NCBI GenBank assembly: GCA_017549565.1
Contig: JAFYUI010000006.1
Location: 1-64,000, forward strand
Origin: Clostridia bacterium
Lineage (GTDB): Bacteria > Bacillota > Clostridia > Oscillospirales > Acutalibacteraceae
Direction of reading: 5' to 3'
Length of the DNA stretch: 64,000 bases
Shown: one piece after another, positions 43,689 through 52,517 of the stretch
Position numbering within the stretch: the stretch's first letter is position 1
Layout: the number at the start of each line of letters is the position of its first letter
The notes under the pieces: model-generated
Told to the model about the DNA's origin: nothing
The model's database searches: none
What the model saw: the letters and a program-made list of their open reading frames with translations, nothing else
Position numbers and translations under genes: made by a program

Positions 43689-44534
43689 TTAAACCCCCGA
43701 ATAAGCGGCAAAGCCACAATCTATAGGGAGTACAACACCTGTAATAGCCGAAGCTGAACGCTCATCACAAAGGAAGAGCGTGCCACCAAGAAGCTCGTCA
43801 GCATCAACAAATCTATTCATAGGTGTGCCGTTTAAAATTTTAGCACTGCGGGCAGTCGGTGTGCCATCCTCATTAAAGAGCAAAGCTTTGTTTTGAGCCG
43901 AAACCAAGAAACCGGGTGCAATGGCATTGCAACGAATGCCTGTGCCTGCAAAGTGTGTAGCAAGCCACTGTGTAAAGTTTGAAATACCTGCCTTTGCAGC
44001 AGAATATGCAGGAATTTTGGTAAGCGGAGTATAAGCATTCATAGAAGATACATTAAGAATGCAACCACTCTTTTTTTCTACCATATCCTTTGCAAATGTC
44101 TGGGTGGGAAGCAAAGTGCCTTGAAAATTAAGCTTAAAAACAAAATCGACGCCGTTTGCCTCGAGGTCAAAGAAAGACTTACCTCCCTCCTTTGCCTCGT
44201 GCTGATATTCGTTATCAGTAGTAGCGCGAGGGTTGTTGCCCCCTGCACCATTTACAAGAATATCACACTTGCCAAGGTCGTTAAGCACTGCTTTATGTAC
44301 TTCTTCAAGATTTTCGGTGTCGAGCACATTGGCTTTATATCCCTCACAAATAAAGCCCTCTGCTTTAAGCTCATCAGCAAGTTTTTTTACTGCATCTTCA
44401 TTAAGGTCAAGTGCCGCAACCCTTGCACCCGACTGTGCAAAAGCCCGTGCCATAGCGCCACATATAAGACCACCGGCACCTGTTACAACAACAACCTTAT
44501 CGGTATAATCAACATTAAGAGGAAGCTTAATCAT
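43689..44534 (-). CDS. uxuB: SDR-type D-mannonate oxidoreductase (fructuronate reductase)
   Basis: 281 residues. Short-chain dehydrogenase: VVVTGAGGLICGAMA (NAD(P) binding), NGAGGNNPRA, catalytic Ser in ILNVSSMNAYTP and YSAAK. The long insert after NNPRATTD is characteristic of the Firmicutes mannonate oxidoreductase family. It reduces fructuronate to mannonate. It is not homologous to the long-chain E. coli UxuB. Located between uxaC and uxuA, which supply its substrate and consume its product. Confidence 0.88.
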   Translation of the reverse strand: MIKLPLNVDYTDKVVVVTGAGGLICGAMARAFAQSGARVAALDLNEDAVKKLADELKAEGFICEGYKANVLDTENLEEVHKAVLNDLGKCDILVNGAGGNNPRATTDNEYQHEAKEGGKSFFDLEANGVDFVFKLNFQGTLLPTQTFAKDMVEKKSGCILNVSSMNAYTPLTKIPAYSAAKAGISNFTQWLATHFAGTGIRCNAIAPGFLVSAQNKALLFNEDGTPTARSAKILNGTPMNRFVDADELLGGTLFLCDERSASAITGVVLPIDCGFAAYSGV

Positions 44535-44546
44535 TTTAAAATCTCC

Positions 44547-45626
44547 TTATTTATCGAATTTTTCAAGACTGTCCCACACACCGAGCATATACATAATGCC
44601 AAGTGCACGGTCATAAAGCCCATATCCGGGGCGAACATTACCCGGACCTTCATCCCAAAGATGTCTGCCGTGGTCGGGTCGGATATATCCGTCATATCCA
44701 CAGTCGTGATATGCTTTAAGTATTTCAAGAATACCGGTATCACCGTCACAGTCACGGTGACTTGCTTCTGAAAAATCTCCATTTTCGAAATGCTTTACAT
44801 TGCGTATATGAGCAAAAGCAATACGGTCACAGTGCCGGCGCACAATTTCAGCCACATTATTGTTGGGGTCTGCATTAAGACTGCCCGAGCAAAGTGTCAA
44901 ACAGTTATATTCATCATCAACCATTTTTAAGAAACGGTCAATATTTTCTTCGTTAACAAGCAATCGCGGAAGACCAAAAATATCCCATGGTGGGTCATCC
45001 ATATGAATTGCCATTTTTATATCACACTCGCGGCAGGTGGGCATAATTGCCTCAAGAAAATATTTAAGATTTGCCCAAAGTTTTTCGTGGTCAACACCTT
45101 CATACGCCTTAAAAAGCTCGTCCAGCTTTGCCATACGCTCGGGCTCCCATCCTGGAAAAGACATATTGTATTTTTCAGTAAAATCCAAGATATACTTCGC
45201 CATAGCGTTATAATCATCCTGAATCATATTTTTTTCATAAAAAAGCGCGGTGGAGCCGTCACCAACAGGATGGAATAAATCACTTCTCGTCCAGTCAAAT
45301 ATTGGCATAAAGTTATAGCATATAACCTTTACCCCAAATTTTGATAGGTTGCGAATTGTGGTTTTATAATTTTCGATATAACCATCACGGGTGGGCAAAC
45401 CGATTTTAATATCGTCGTGCACATTAACCGATTCGACAACATCCATATTAAAGCCGTATTCATCAAGATGACGCTTTACCTCGGCTATTTCCTCCTCTTC
45501 CCATACCTCGCCGGGCATTTTATGATGCAGTGCCCACACAATGCCGTCAACGCCGGGAATTTGTTTAATGTCTGATAATTTAATACGGTCATTGCCTTCG
45601 CCGTACCAACGGAATGTCATTTTCAT
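44547..45626 (-). CDS. uxuA: Mannonate dehydratase
   Basis: 359 residues. Opens with MTFRWYGEGNDRIKLSDIKQ and GVDGIVWALH; metal-binding residues in LTLCSGSLNADPNN, FAHIRNVKH and RPDHGRHLWDE are typical of UxuA. It dehydrates mannonate to KDG. First gene of the uxuA-uxuB-uxaC-kdgA-kdgK operon with a GGAGGAAAAG site. Confidence 0.96.
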   Translation of the reverse strand: MKMTFRWYGEGNDRIKLSDIKQIPGVDGIVWALHHKMPGEVWEEEEIAEVKRHLDEYGFNMDVVESVNVHDDIKIGLPTRDGYIENYKTTIRNLSKFGVKVICYNFMPIFDWTRSDLFHPVGDGSTALFYEKNMIQDDYNAMAKYILDFTEKYNMSFPGWEPERMAKLDELFKAYEGVDHEKLWANLKYFLEAIMPTCRECDIKMAIHMDDPPWDIFGLPRLLVNEENIDRFLKMVDDEYNCLTLCSGSLNADPNNNVAEIVRRHCDRIAFAHIRNVKHFENGDFSEASHRDCDGDTGILEILKAYHDCGYDGYIRPDHGRHLWDEGPGNVRPGYGLYDRALGIMYMLGVWDSLEKFDK

Positions 45627-45676
45627 TTTTAAAACTTTTCCTCCGATAATATAAATTAGAGCAGTTTATCCAAATA

Positions 45677-45715
45677 ATTATATAATATTTTGCAATGAAA
45701 AGCAATTATGTTTCA
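45677..45715 (-). promoter_or_regulatory. Promoter and candidate operator of the uxuA operon
   Basis: Minus strand TTGCTT (45700-45705), 17-bp spacer, TATAAT (45677-45682). An inverted repeat TGAAA-N10-TTTCA (45696-45715) covers the -35 box and is a candidate operator for the adjacent AraC regulator. Confidence 0.65.
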
Positions 45716-45756
45716 ATAATTAAAAGACCCAAACCGCCCGAAAAAACAAAAAATTT

Positions 45757-46986
45757 CTAAATTACCGTTTTTATTTCACGGTATTCCTTTGGGGTTTTGC
45801 CAACATATTTTTTAAACAGCTTGCAAAAATAATGCAAATCTAAAATACCGCAAAGCTGAGCAATTGTTTGAATTTGCAAATTTGTGGTTTTAAGCAAATG
45901 CTTTGCATGACTTATTCGCTGATTATTAACATAATCGGTAAGCGTTTGGCCCGTTTCGGTTTTAAACAGGGTTGAGAAATAGCTTGTGCTGACATTATTA
46001 AGCTGTGCCAGCTTTTTAAGGGTTAAATCCGCAGTCAAATCACTTTGAATTTTAATAATTGCACGCTGTACCAATGAAGAATACTGATTTATTGAATGCT
46101 TACGCACAAGGCGGCAATAATCATTAAGCATTTGTTGCATAAGCTGCCTTACACCGTGCGGTGAAGACCCTTGCTCAATACGCTTGGCATAGTCGGATGA
46201 AATTTTATCCAAGTGAATAGGATGAACGCCGCCATCCTGTGCTGCCTTACGCATTAGTGTATTCATAATGATTGAATAATTTTTGAAGTTTCTAAGGTCA
46301 TCATTTGAACGGCTTTCAAAAGCAATGCTTGAAAACGACGACATCATTTGCTCGGCCTTGTGAATTTGGCCCTTGGCAACCGCGTTCAAAAGTTGTTCCT
46401 CATAAGCATAACGCTTTTCCATTAAATCAATTTTCCAATTGTTATCAATATCGGGTGAGGGAGTTTTTTCCTGCCGCTCAACAACTAAAAGAGAGGTGTC
46501 GTCATGGTCAAGGTCAGCAACCGAATAGCTTTCAGCCCCACCCCAAATATGCTCACAAAATGTGTTAATCATAGCAAAAAAATGCCCCTCATCACGCAAA
46601 ACGGGAACCGAGGAAAAATAATACTCTAACCGAGAAAGCATTTGGTTGTTAAGATTCATTTTTTCGGCCTTTTCCAAGATTTTAGCGTGTGAAATGTCCT
46701 GCATTAAATAGGGCCCTATAATTATTATCTTATCCCCTTCAATTTCAGGCATTTTTATAAAAATATAATGACAACTTAAAATATCGCTTACCTTGTATAA
46801 TATGCGGTGGTTAAGCTCGGGAAAATAATCGCAAAATCGTGTTGATTTATCAAGCAGGTTAATTATACCCTGAAAGGCAATGTTCAGATTATCATCAACG
46901 ACGGTGTCAAAATTGATAACATTTAATTTAATATTCATTTTTTCAAACACTTTTTTCAAAAAAATAAACTCTTTTTCAAAATACAA
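45757..46986 (-). CDS. AraC-family transcriptional regulator
   Basis: 409 residues if started at TTG 46986, the start best spaced from GGAGGTG; the ATG at 47001 overlaps that site. The last ~100 residues are an AraC/XylS double helix-turn-helix (LTLKKLAQLNNVSTSYFSTL; HLLKTTNLQIQTIAQLCGI; FKKYVGKTPKEYREI). The ~300-residue N-terminal part is not recognised and has no membrane helix, so it probably binds a cytoplasmic ligand such as fructuronate or mannonate. It sits between the uxu operon and a divergent permease. Confidence 0.88.
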   Translation of the reverse strand: MYFEKEFIFLKKVFEKMNIKLNVINFDTVVDDNLNIAFQGIINLLDKSTRFCDYFPELNHRILYKVSDILSCHYIFIKMPEIEGDKIIIIGPYLMQDISHAKILEKAEKMNLNNQMLSRLEYYFSSVPVLRDEGHFFAMINTFCEHIWGGAESYSVADLDHDDTSLLVVERQEKTPSPDIDNNWKIDLMEKRYAYEEQLLNAVAKGQIHKAEQMMSSFSSIAFESRSNDDLRNFKNYSIIMNTLMRKAAQDGGVHPIHLDKISSDYAKRIEQGSSPHGVRQLMQQMLNDYCRLVRKHSINQYSSLVQRAIIKIQSDLTADLTLKKLAQLNNVSTSYFSTLFKTETGQTLTDYVNNQRISHAKHLLKTTNLQIQTIAQLCGILDLHYFCKLFKKYVGKTPKEYREIKTVI

Positions 46987-47042
46987 AATTAACACCTCCA
47001 TTTTTTATGCAAAAAAGCCAAAACAAATTAACTTTTTTAAGA

Positions 47043-47071
47043 ATTATAGTATAAAATACAATGCATTTCAA
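47043..47071 (-). promoter_or_regulatory. Promoter of the AraC regulator gene
   Basis: Minus strand TTGAAA, 17-bp spacer, TATAAT. It gives a ~50-nt leader to the regulator. Confidence 0.7.
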
Positions 47072-47123
47072 GTCATTTTTTAACTTTTAGATAAAAATTA
47101 TACAAAAAAATCAAAAAATCGTG

Positions 47124-47153
47124 CTAACTGATATTTTTTCGTTAGACTATAAT
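47124..47153 (+). promoter_or_regulatory. Permease promoter with possible operator
   Basis: TATAAT at 47148-47153 with no good -35 box; instead an inverted repeat CTAAC-N12-GTTAG (47124-47145) occupies the -35 region, as expected for an activator-dependent promoter. Confidence 0.5.
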
Positions 47154-47216
47154 AAAAACATACCAATATGGGCAATGGTGCCCTTTAATATTTTATTTGA
47201 GGAGTTGTTTTAAAAA

Positions 47217-48647
47217 ATGGCTAAGAAAACCCCTAAGCTCGATGCAAACGGCTACCGCAAGTTTGGTATTCGAGATAGTATTGCTTATGCAGCCGGTGAC
47301 CTCGGTTGTAACATGAGCTTTGCACTTAAAGGCACAATGTCAATTTTCTGGACCCAGTTTATGGGTATGGACTTATGGTATGCTTTATTGCTTATCGTGG
47401 TTCAAGTATGGGATGCAATTAATGACCCGCTTATCGGCTCAATTATTGACTCTGACAGACACAAGTACAAAAGAAATAAATTCTTAGCGTACATATGGGC
47501 AGGTTCTATCGGCCTTATAATTGGTGGCGCTTGTTGCTTCTTACCTTTCCCAAATGCACCTACATGGGCTAAATTCATAATCTTTATCGCAGGGTATGTT
47601 GTTTGGGATGCTTTTTATACCGTTGCAAATGTTCCCTACGGTTCACTTCTTTCCTTAATTTCCAACGATGTTAAAGACCGCGCTTCACTTTCTGCTTGGC
47701 GTTCGGTTGGCTCTATTTTCGGCAATATGCTTCCTATGGTAATTCTTCCTTTCATTATTTATGACAAGGACAACAATCTCATTGGCGAACGCGTATTTAT
47801 TGCCGCTTTGATTATGGGCGTTTTAGGTTTTATTTGCTTCCAATTTATGATTCGCAACACTACTATCCGTGTTGAACAGGATGTAAATCTCTCTGAAGAA
47901 GCCCCCAAATTTAATGTTTTCAAAGCGTTTGGTAACTTCTTGAAAAACCGCCCAGCTGTTGGCGCAACAATCGCCGCAATGGGTATGTTTATCGGTATGC
48001 AGGGTGCTACAACTGCTGTTACCGTTGTATTCCAGTCATACTTTAAAAATGTGCAGATTTCAGGTATTGTTCAATTGTTTGCAATGATTCCTATTGTTTT
48101 CTTCACACCACTTGCTCGTACAATGGTTGCTAAATTTGGTAAAAAAGAACTTGCAACCTTTGGTTCTATTTGTTCAATAATCGCAGCTTTAGGTTTGTTC
48201 GTTATAACACCTAACAACACAAAGCTTGACCTTATAATTTACATAGTTTGTCAGCTTATCTATTCACTTGGCCTTGGCATCTATTCAACTGTTTCATGGG
48301 CTATGATGGGCGACGCTATTGACTATAATGAATGGAAAACAGGTGCTCGTGAAGAAGGTACCGTATATTCACTTCACTCCTTCTTCCGTAAGCTTGCACA
48401 AGGTATTGGCCCATCACTCGTTTTAGTTATAATGGTTGCTTTAGGTTATGTTGGCGCTGACGAAGGAAACCAAGCATGGCAAGTTGCTGTTAATATGCGT
48501 TACTTAGTTGCCGGCACATTTACTTTCTCTGCACTTCTTCAATTTATTGGTCTTGGTCTCGTTTACAACCTTGACAAAAAGACACTTGAAAAAATGAATA
48601 ACGAACTTAAAAAGGTTGAAGCTCCTGTTGAGTCTGTCGAAAATTAA
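47217..48647 (+). CDS. GPH-family glycoside:cation symporter (glucuronide permease-like)
   Basis: 476 residues, about 12 membrane helices. GPH (MelB/UidB) features: RDSIAYAAGDLGCNMSF, WDAINDPLIGSIIDSD and the mid-protein VANVPYGSLLSLISND. UidB-type members import glucuronides with H+ or Na+. Divergent from the regulator and uxu operon, and upstream of a GH2 enzyme, so its substrate is probably a glucuronide. GAGGAG site 11 nt before the ATG. A terminator follows, so the enzyme gene has its own promoter. Confidence 0.9.
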   Translation: MAKKTPKLDANGYRKFGIRDSIAYAAGDLGCNMSFALKGTMSIFWTQFMGMDLWYALLLIVVQVWDAINDPLIGSIIDSDRHKYKRNKFLAYIWAGSIGLIIGGACCFLPFPNAPTWAKFIIFIAGYVVWDAFYTVANVPYGSLLSLISNDVKDRASLSAWRSVGSIFGNMLPMVILPFIIYDKDNNLIGERVFIAALIMGVLGFICFQFMIRNTTIRVEQDVNLSEEAPKFNVFKAFGNFLKNRPAVGATIAAMGMFIGMQGATTAVTVVFQSYFKNVQISGIVQLFAMIPIVFFTPLARTMVAKFGKKELATFGSICSIIAALGLFVITPNNTKLDLIIYIVCQLIYSLGLGIYSTVSWAMMGDAIDYNEWKTGAREEGTVYSLHSFFRKLAQGIGPSLVLVIMVALGYVGADEGNQAWQVAVNMRYLVAGTFTFSALLQFIGLGLVYNLDKKTLEKMNNELKKVEAPVESVEN

Positions 48648-48655
48648 TTCTTAAA

Positions 48656-48694
48656 AACAAAAGTGTCCGAAACATGCTTTCGGACACTTTTGTT
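48656..48694 (+). terminator. Intrinsic terminator between permease and GH2 gene
   Basis: Perfect 17-bp stem AACAAAAGTGTCCGAAA / TTTCGGACACTTTTGTT, loop of 5. Confidence 0.9.
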
Positions 48695-48761
48695 CAAAAA
48701 TTGTCAACATATAATTTTATTTTCGTGTTATAATTGTTACAAATCTTTTTGGAGGAAAACT

Positions 48762-51014
48762 ATGCGCAAAACTTTAAACTTTAATTCAAAATGGGCTTTT
48801 ACAAAAATGGCAACCGAAATCCCTGCCGCAATGCCTAAAAACTGGGATTTTGTAAACCTTCCTCATTGCTGGAACGCTATTGACGGTATGGACGGTGACA
48901 ACGACTACTTCCGTGGCACCGGCTATTATGCCAAAGCTTTTAACAAAACCGATTTGCCCGAAGCCGACAAATACTTCCTTGAAATTAAGGGTGCTAATTC
49001 TTCGGCTGATGTTTATTTAAACGGCAAAGCACTTGCTCACCACGACGGCGGTTATTCTACCTGGCGTGTTGATTTAACCGATTCTCTTGAAATGATGAAT
49101 CTTCTTGTTATTGCGGTTGATAACAGCGCTAACGACAAGGTTTATCCCCAAATGGCCGACTTTACCTTCTATGGCGGTATCTATCGTGATGTTAATATTA
49201 TTTGCGTTAACGACGCTCATTTTGATTTAGAATATTATGGTGCCCCCGGCATTAAGGTTACACCTGAAATTAACGGTAATGATGCAAAGATTACTGTTGA
49301 AACCTTTGCTAAAAACCTTAAAGAAAACCAAGTTGTAAAGGTTACCATTTACGACAAGGAAGAAAACGAATTAACCTCTGCCATTTCAGTTGACGGTGTT
49401 GCAACCTTAGAAATTAAAGATGTACACCTGTGGCACGGTCGAATTGACCCATATTTATACTGCTGTGAGGCCGAAATTTTAGAGGGTGAAAATGTAATTG
49501 ATAATGTTTGCACCCGTTTTGGCTGTCGCACCTTCAAAATTGACCCTGAAAACGGCTTTATATTAAACGGCAAGGAATATGCTTTACGCGGTGTTTCACG
49601 CCACCAAGACCGTTGGGGCAAGGGTAACGCTCTTTCAAAAGAAGACCATAAGGAAGATATTGAGCTTATTTATGAAATGGGCGCTACAACTATCCGCTTG
49701 GCTCACTATCAGCACGACCAATATTTCTACGATTTGTGCGATGAATACGGTCTTGTTATCTGGGCTGAAATTCCTTATATTTCAAAGCATATGCCCACAG
49801 GCCGGGAAAACACCATTTCACAAATGAAAGAGCTTGTTTGCCAAAACTATAACCACCCCTCAATCGTGGTTTGGGGTCTTTCAAACGAAATTGGTATCGG
49901 TGGCAGTGACGAAGATTTGCTTGAAAATCACCGCATACTTAATAATATGTGTCACGAAATGGACAAAACCCGTCTTACCACTATTGCAGCTGTTTCAATG
50001 TGCAAAATGGACGACCCATATCTCTTAATTCCGGATGTTGTTTCCTACAACCATTACTTTGGTTGGTATGGTGGCGAAACCGATATGAATGGTCCTTGGT
50101 TCGACAAATTCCACGCAATGCATCCAAACATCCCCATTGGCTGTTCTGAATACGGTTGCGAGGCACTTAATTGGCACACCTCTACCCCAATGCAGGGCGA
50201 CTATACCGAAGAATATCAGGCATATTACCACGAAGAACTTATTAAACAGTTCTTTAGCCGCAAATATCTATGGGCTACACACGTTTGGAATATGTTTGAC
50301 TTTGGTGCCGATGCTCGTAATGAGGGTGGCGAAAACGGTCAAAACCATAAAGGTCTTGTAACTATTGACCGCAAATACAAAAAGGATTCGTTCTATGCAT
50401 ATAAAGCATGGCTTTCAGATGAAAAGTTTGTTCACCTTTGCGGCAAGCGTTATATCGACCGCGTTGAAGATGTAACAAAGGTTACTGTTTATTCAAATAT
50501 GCCAGAGGTTGAGCTTTTTGCTAACGGCGTTTCCCTTGGCAAAAAGACCGCTGACGACCACTTCTTCTATTTCGAGGTTGAAAACAAGGGTGAAACCGAA
50601 TTGGTTGCAGTTGCAGGCGAATTTAAGGACTGTGGCAAAATCCGCAAGGTTGAAACCTTTAACGAAGAATATCGCCTTAAAGAAAAGGGTGCAATTCTCA
50701 ACTGGTTTGACATTGAAACCCGTGAGGGTTATCTTTCACTTAACGATAAAATGAGCGATGTTCTCGCTACATTACAGGGCAAAATGCTGTTTATGTCACT
50801 TGCAGGCAAAATGCTTGGTGGCAAGGGCAAGGACGGCAAAATGGAAGCTATGGGCTTTGAAGTTGGTCCTGAAATGATGTCAATGATGGGTGGCTTTACC
50901 GTGCTTCGCTTATTTACCCTTATGGGCGGCATGATGGACGCCAAATTCACAAAGGAACAGCTTTTAGACCTTAACGCAAAGCTTAACAAGATTAAAGCCC
51001 CTAAAAAGAAATAA
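48762..51014 (+). CDS. GH2 beta-glucuronidase-type glycosidase with extra C-terminal domain
   Basis: 750 residues from ATG 48762 (TTTGGAGGA site; upstream in-frame starts fall in the terminator). GH2 layout: sugar-binding, immunoglobulin-like and TIM-barrel domains; acid/base Glu376 in WGLSNEIG, nucleophile Glu463 in GCSEYGCEA. The NxKG motif of glucuronidases is present as NHKG (528-531), but beta-galactosidases can carry it too; the uronate gene context favours glucuronidase. Residues ~630-750 form an extra Met-rich domain. No signal peptide, so it acts on imported substrate. Confidence 0.88.
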   Translation: MRKTLNFNSKWAFTKMATEIPAAMPKNWDFVNLPHCWNAIDGMDGDNDYFRGTGYYAKAFNKTDLPEADKYFLEIKGANSSADVYLNGKALAHHDGGYSTWRVDLTDSLEMMNLLVIAVDNSANDKVYPQMADFTFYGGIYRDVNIICVNDAHFDLEYYGAPGIKVTPEINGNDAKITVETFAKNLKENQVVKVTIYDKEENELTSAISVDGVATLEIKDVHLWHGRIDPYLYCCEAEILEGENVIDNVCTRFGCRTFKIDPENGFILNGKEYALRGVSRHQDRWGKGNALSKEDHKEDIELIYEMGATTIRLAHYQHDQYFYDLCDEYGLVIWAEIPYISKHMPTGRENTISQMKELVCQNYNHPSIVVWGLSNEIGIGGSDEDLLENHRILNNMCHEMDKTRLTTIAAVSMCKMDDPYLLIPDVVSYNHYFGWYGGETDMNGPWFDKFHAMHPNIPIGCSEYGCEALNWHTSTPMQGDYTEEYQAYYHEELIKQFFSRKYLWATHVWNMFDFGADARNEGGENGQNHKGLVTIDRKYKKDSFYAYKAWLSDEKFVHLCGKRYIDRVEDVTKVTVYSNMPEVELFANGVSLGKKTADDHFFYFEVENKGETELVAVAGEFKDCGKIRKVETFNEEYRLKEKGAILNWFDIETREGYLSLNDKMSDVLATLQGKMLFMSLAGKMLGGKGKDGKMEAMGFEVGPEMMSMMGGFTVLRLFTLMGGMMDAKFTKEQLLDLNAKLNKIKAPKKK

Positions 51015-51034
51015 TCATCCCCCTTTATTATACG

Positions 51035-51077
51035 GAAAATACGGCAAGTACATCTAATTTGTACCTGCCGTATTTTC
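51035..51077 (+). terminator. Bidirectional intrinsic terminator
   Basis: 17-bp stem GAAAATACGGCAAGTAC / GTACCTGCCGTATTTTC with one mismatch; shared by the GH2 gene and the convergent alkyltransferase gene. Confidence 0.9.
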
Positions 51078-51092
51078 TATTTATATGAAATT

Positions 51093-51401
51093 TTAAATTA
51101 CACCGTATTTTTTAAGATTAACCTTATTGTTAATAACCTCTATCCCCTCGGCTTCTAATCGGCGTTGTTGCTCACCTGCGCCGCCAAAAACAAAAGCTTC
51201 ACTAAGCGAGCCATCACCATGCACCACCTTATAGCAAGGATATTTTTCGCCGTCGGGATTACGGTGAAGTGCATTTCCAACTGCACGCGCCCAACCCTTA
51301 TTACCAAGCAAAGCCGCGGCTTGACCGTAGGTTATAACCTTTCCCTTGGGAATTTTTAAAAGTAAATTATAAAGCTCAAATCTGTCAAATTTTTTATTCA
51401 T
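51093..51401 (-). CDS. MGMT-family alkyltransferase domain protein
   Basis: 102 residues, only the DNA-binding/active-site domain of Ogt-type alkylguanine transferases. The active-site motif reads PCYKVVH where the classic form is PCHRVV, keeping the acceptor cysteine; GKVITYGQAAALLG is the DNA-binding helix. It may directly repair O6-alkylguanine or act as an alkyltransferase-like flagging protein, although those have Trp at the cysteine. Start 12 bp after the lipase-like gene. Confidence 0.87.
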   Translation of the reverse strand: MNKKFDRFELYNLLLKIPKGKVITYGQAAALLGNKGWARAVGNALHRNPDGEKYPCYKVVHGDGSLSEAFVFGGAGEQQRRLEAEGIEVINNKVNLKKYGVI

Positions 51402-51412
51402 TTAACACCTCT

Positions 51413-52225
51413 TCAAAACCCAAGTTTTGTTAAATCGACAATAATTTCGCGGTAGATATTAACAATATCCGAAACGCCTTCCCCACTTTTTTTCGAAAAT
51501 CTGCGGCGGCGCACATCTATTTCATCACAATGTGATATTCCCCGTCTACCAACACCGGAATAAATGCCTTTAAAATCACCCCATTTAACTGCATCAGGGG
51601 TTAAAAGCCCGTCGTTTTGTCCCTCAAACAAACTGACAAAAAGGTTTTGCGGACACATTAAAATATCACTAAACGGGTTTTTCATTACAAAGGCATAGCT
51701 TTGATAATACACACCCTTAAAATCGGGTGTTGCACTGTTAAATTCGTCTGCACCCTTAGTTGTAAACGAATGAAAAACCGAATAAGTATTTGGGTTTTTA
51801 TCACCCAAAATACGAAACCAAACATCTGTAAAAAAGGAAACGATTTTAACCAAAGCGTCAGGAAATTTCATAAAAAAATCAACCGTTTTAGAACCATTAT
51901 GTGGTGTTGAAAGAGTTGTAAGGGATGCAACTTTATTCCCTATTCCAAGCGTAGAAATAGCATATCTACTGTCAAGTCCACCCTTCGAATGTGCGATTAT
52001 ATTGATTTTTTCGGCACCTGTTTTCGCTAAAATTTCTTCTATTTTTTCAGCAATATGCTCACCATTTGTTTTAATATCAGCATTACTATCCTGATAACCG
52101 TAATAAATATCGCAACCCATTTCTATAAGGGTCTTAGGAATTCTGCCCCAATAATTTATAATTTTATTATCCCGAAAGCCCATACCATGCACAAGCAAAA
52201 CTGGATATTTTAAACGATTTTCCAT
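51413..52225 (-). CDS. Alpha/beta hydrolase, triacylglycerol lipase-like
   Basis: 270 residues from ATG 52225; slightly longer starts (52234, 52252) are possible. The oxyanion motif YPVLLVHGMGFRD and the nucleophile elbow IAHSKGGLDSRYA match class I.5/PGAP1-like lipases; a later acidic residue and the His of GISHCDEID complete the triad. No signal peptide, so a cytoplasmic esterase. Substrate unknown. The cluster context (alkyltransferase) gives no hint. Confidence 0.85.
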   Translation of the reverse strand: MENRLKYPVLLVHGMGFRDNKIINYWGRIPKTLIEMGCDIYYGYQDSNADIKTNGEHIAEKIEEILAKTGAEKINIIAHSKGGLDSRYAISTLGIGNKVASLTTLSTPHNGSKTVDFFMKFPDALVKIVSFFTDVWFRILGDKNPNTYSVFHSFTTKGADEFNSATPDFKGVYYQSYAFVMKNPFSDILMCPQNLFVSLFEGQNDGLLTPDAVKWGDFKGIYSGVGRRGISHCDEIDVRRRRFSKKSGEGVSDIVNIYREIIVDLTKLGF

Positions 52226-52311
52226 CACACATCCCATAAATAAGTATAGCACAGTAAATATATATTTTCAATATTTTCCACAAGTCACATAATATATAAC
52301 AGGTGATATTT

Positions 52312-52473
52312 ATGAATAGTTGTGAATTAACGGCATCAATAACCGCAGTTGCAAATTCTATCGCCTGTAAGTACAGTAGCAAAGAATTATTTTTATTAGC
52401 TTCTATCTTAGTTCAACTCGGCGATACGCTTGTGACTCTTGCAACACATAAGGATTTTTGCGAAAAAAATTAA
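52312..52473 (+). CDS. Small conserved protein, 53 residues (DUF6774-like)
   Basis: Begins MNSCELTASITAVANSIACK and continues LFLLASILVQLGDTLVTLA, with AGGTGAT a few bases before the ATG and a terminator right behind the stop. The pattern CEL..SITA.AN.IAC..S..EL.LL...LVQLGDTL.T.A is one I associate with a widespread family of tiny Clostridia proteins of unknown function. Two cysteines in the first half and one near the end. Not membrane-spanning. Confidence 0.8.
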   Translation: MNSCELTASITAVANSIACKYSSKELFLLASILVQLGDTLVTLATHKDFCEKN

Positions 52474-52503
52474 AAGCAGTAAAGTTTTTTCTTTACTGCT
52501 TTT
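52472..52503 (+). terminator. Bidirectional intrinsic terminator
   Basis: 13-bp perfect stem AAAAGCAGTAAAG / CTTTACTGCTTTT, overlapping the last bases of the small gene; also ends mscL on the other strand. Confidence 0.9.
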
Positions 52504-52517
52504 AAAATTATAACCTA

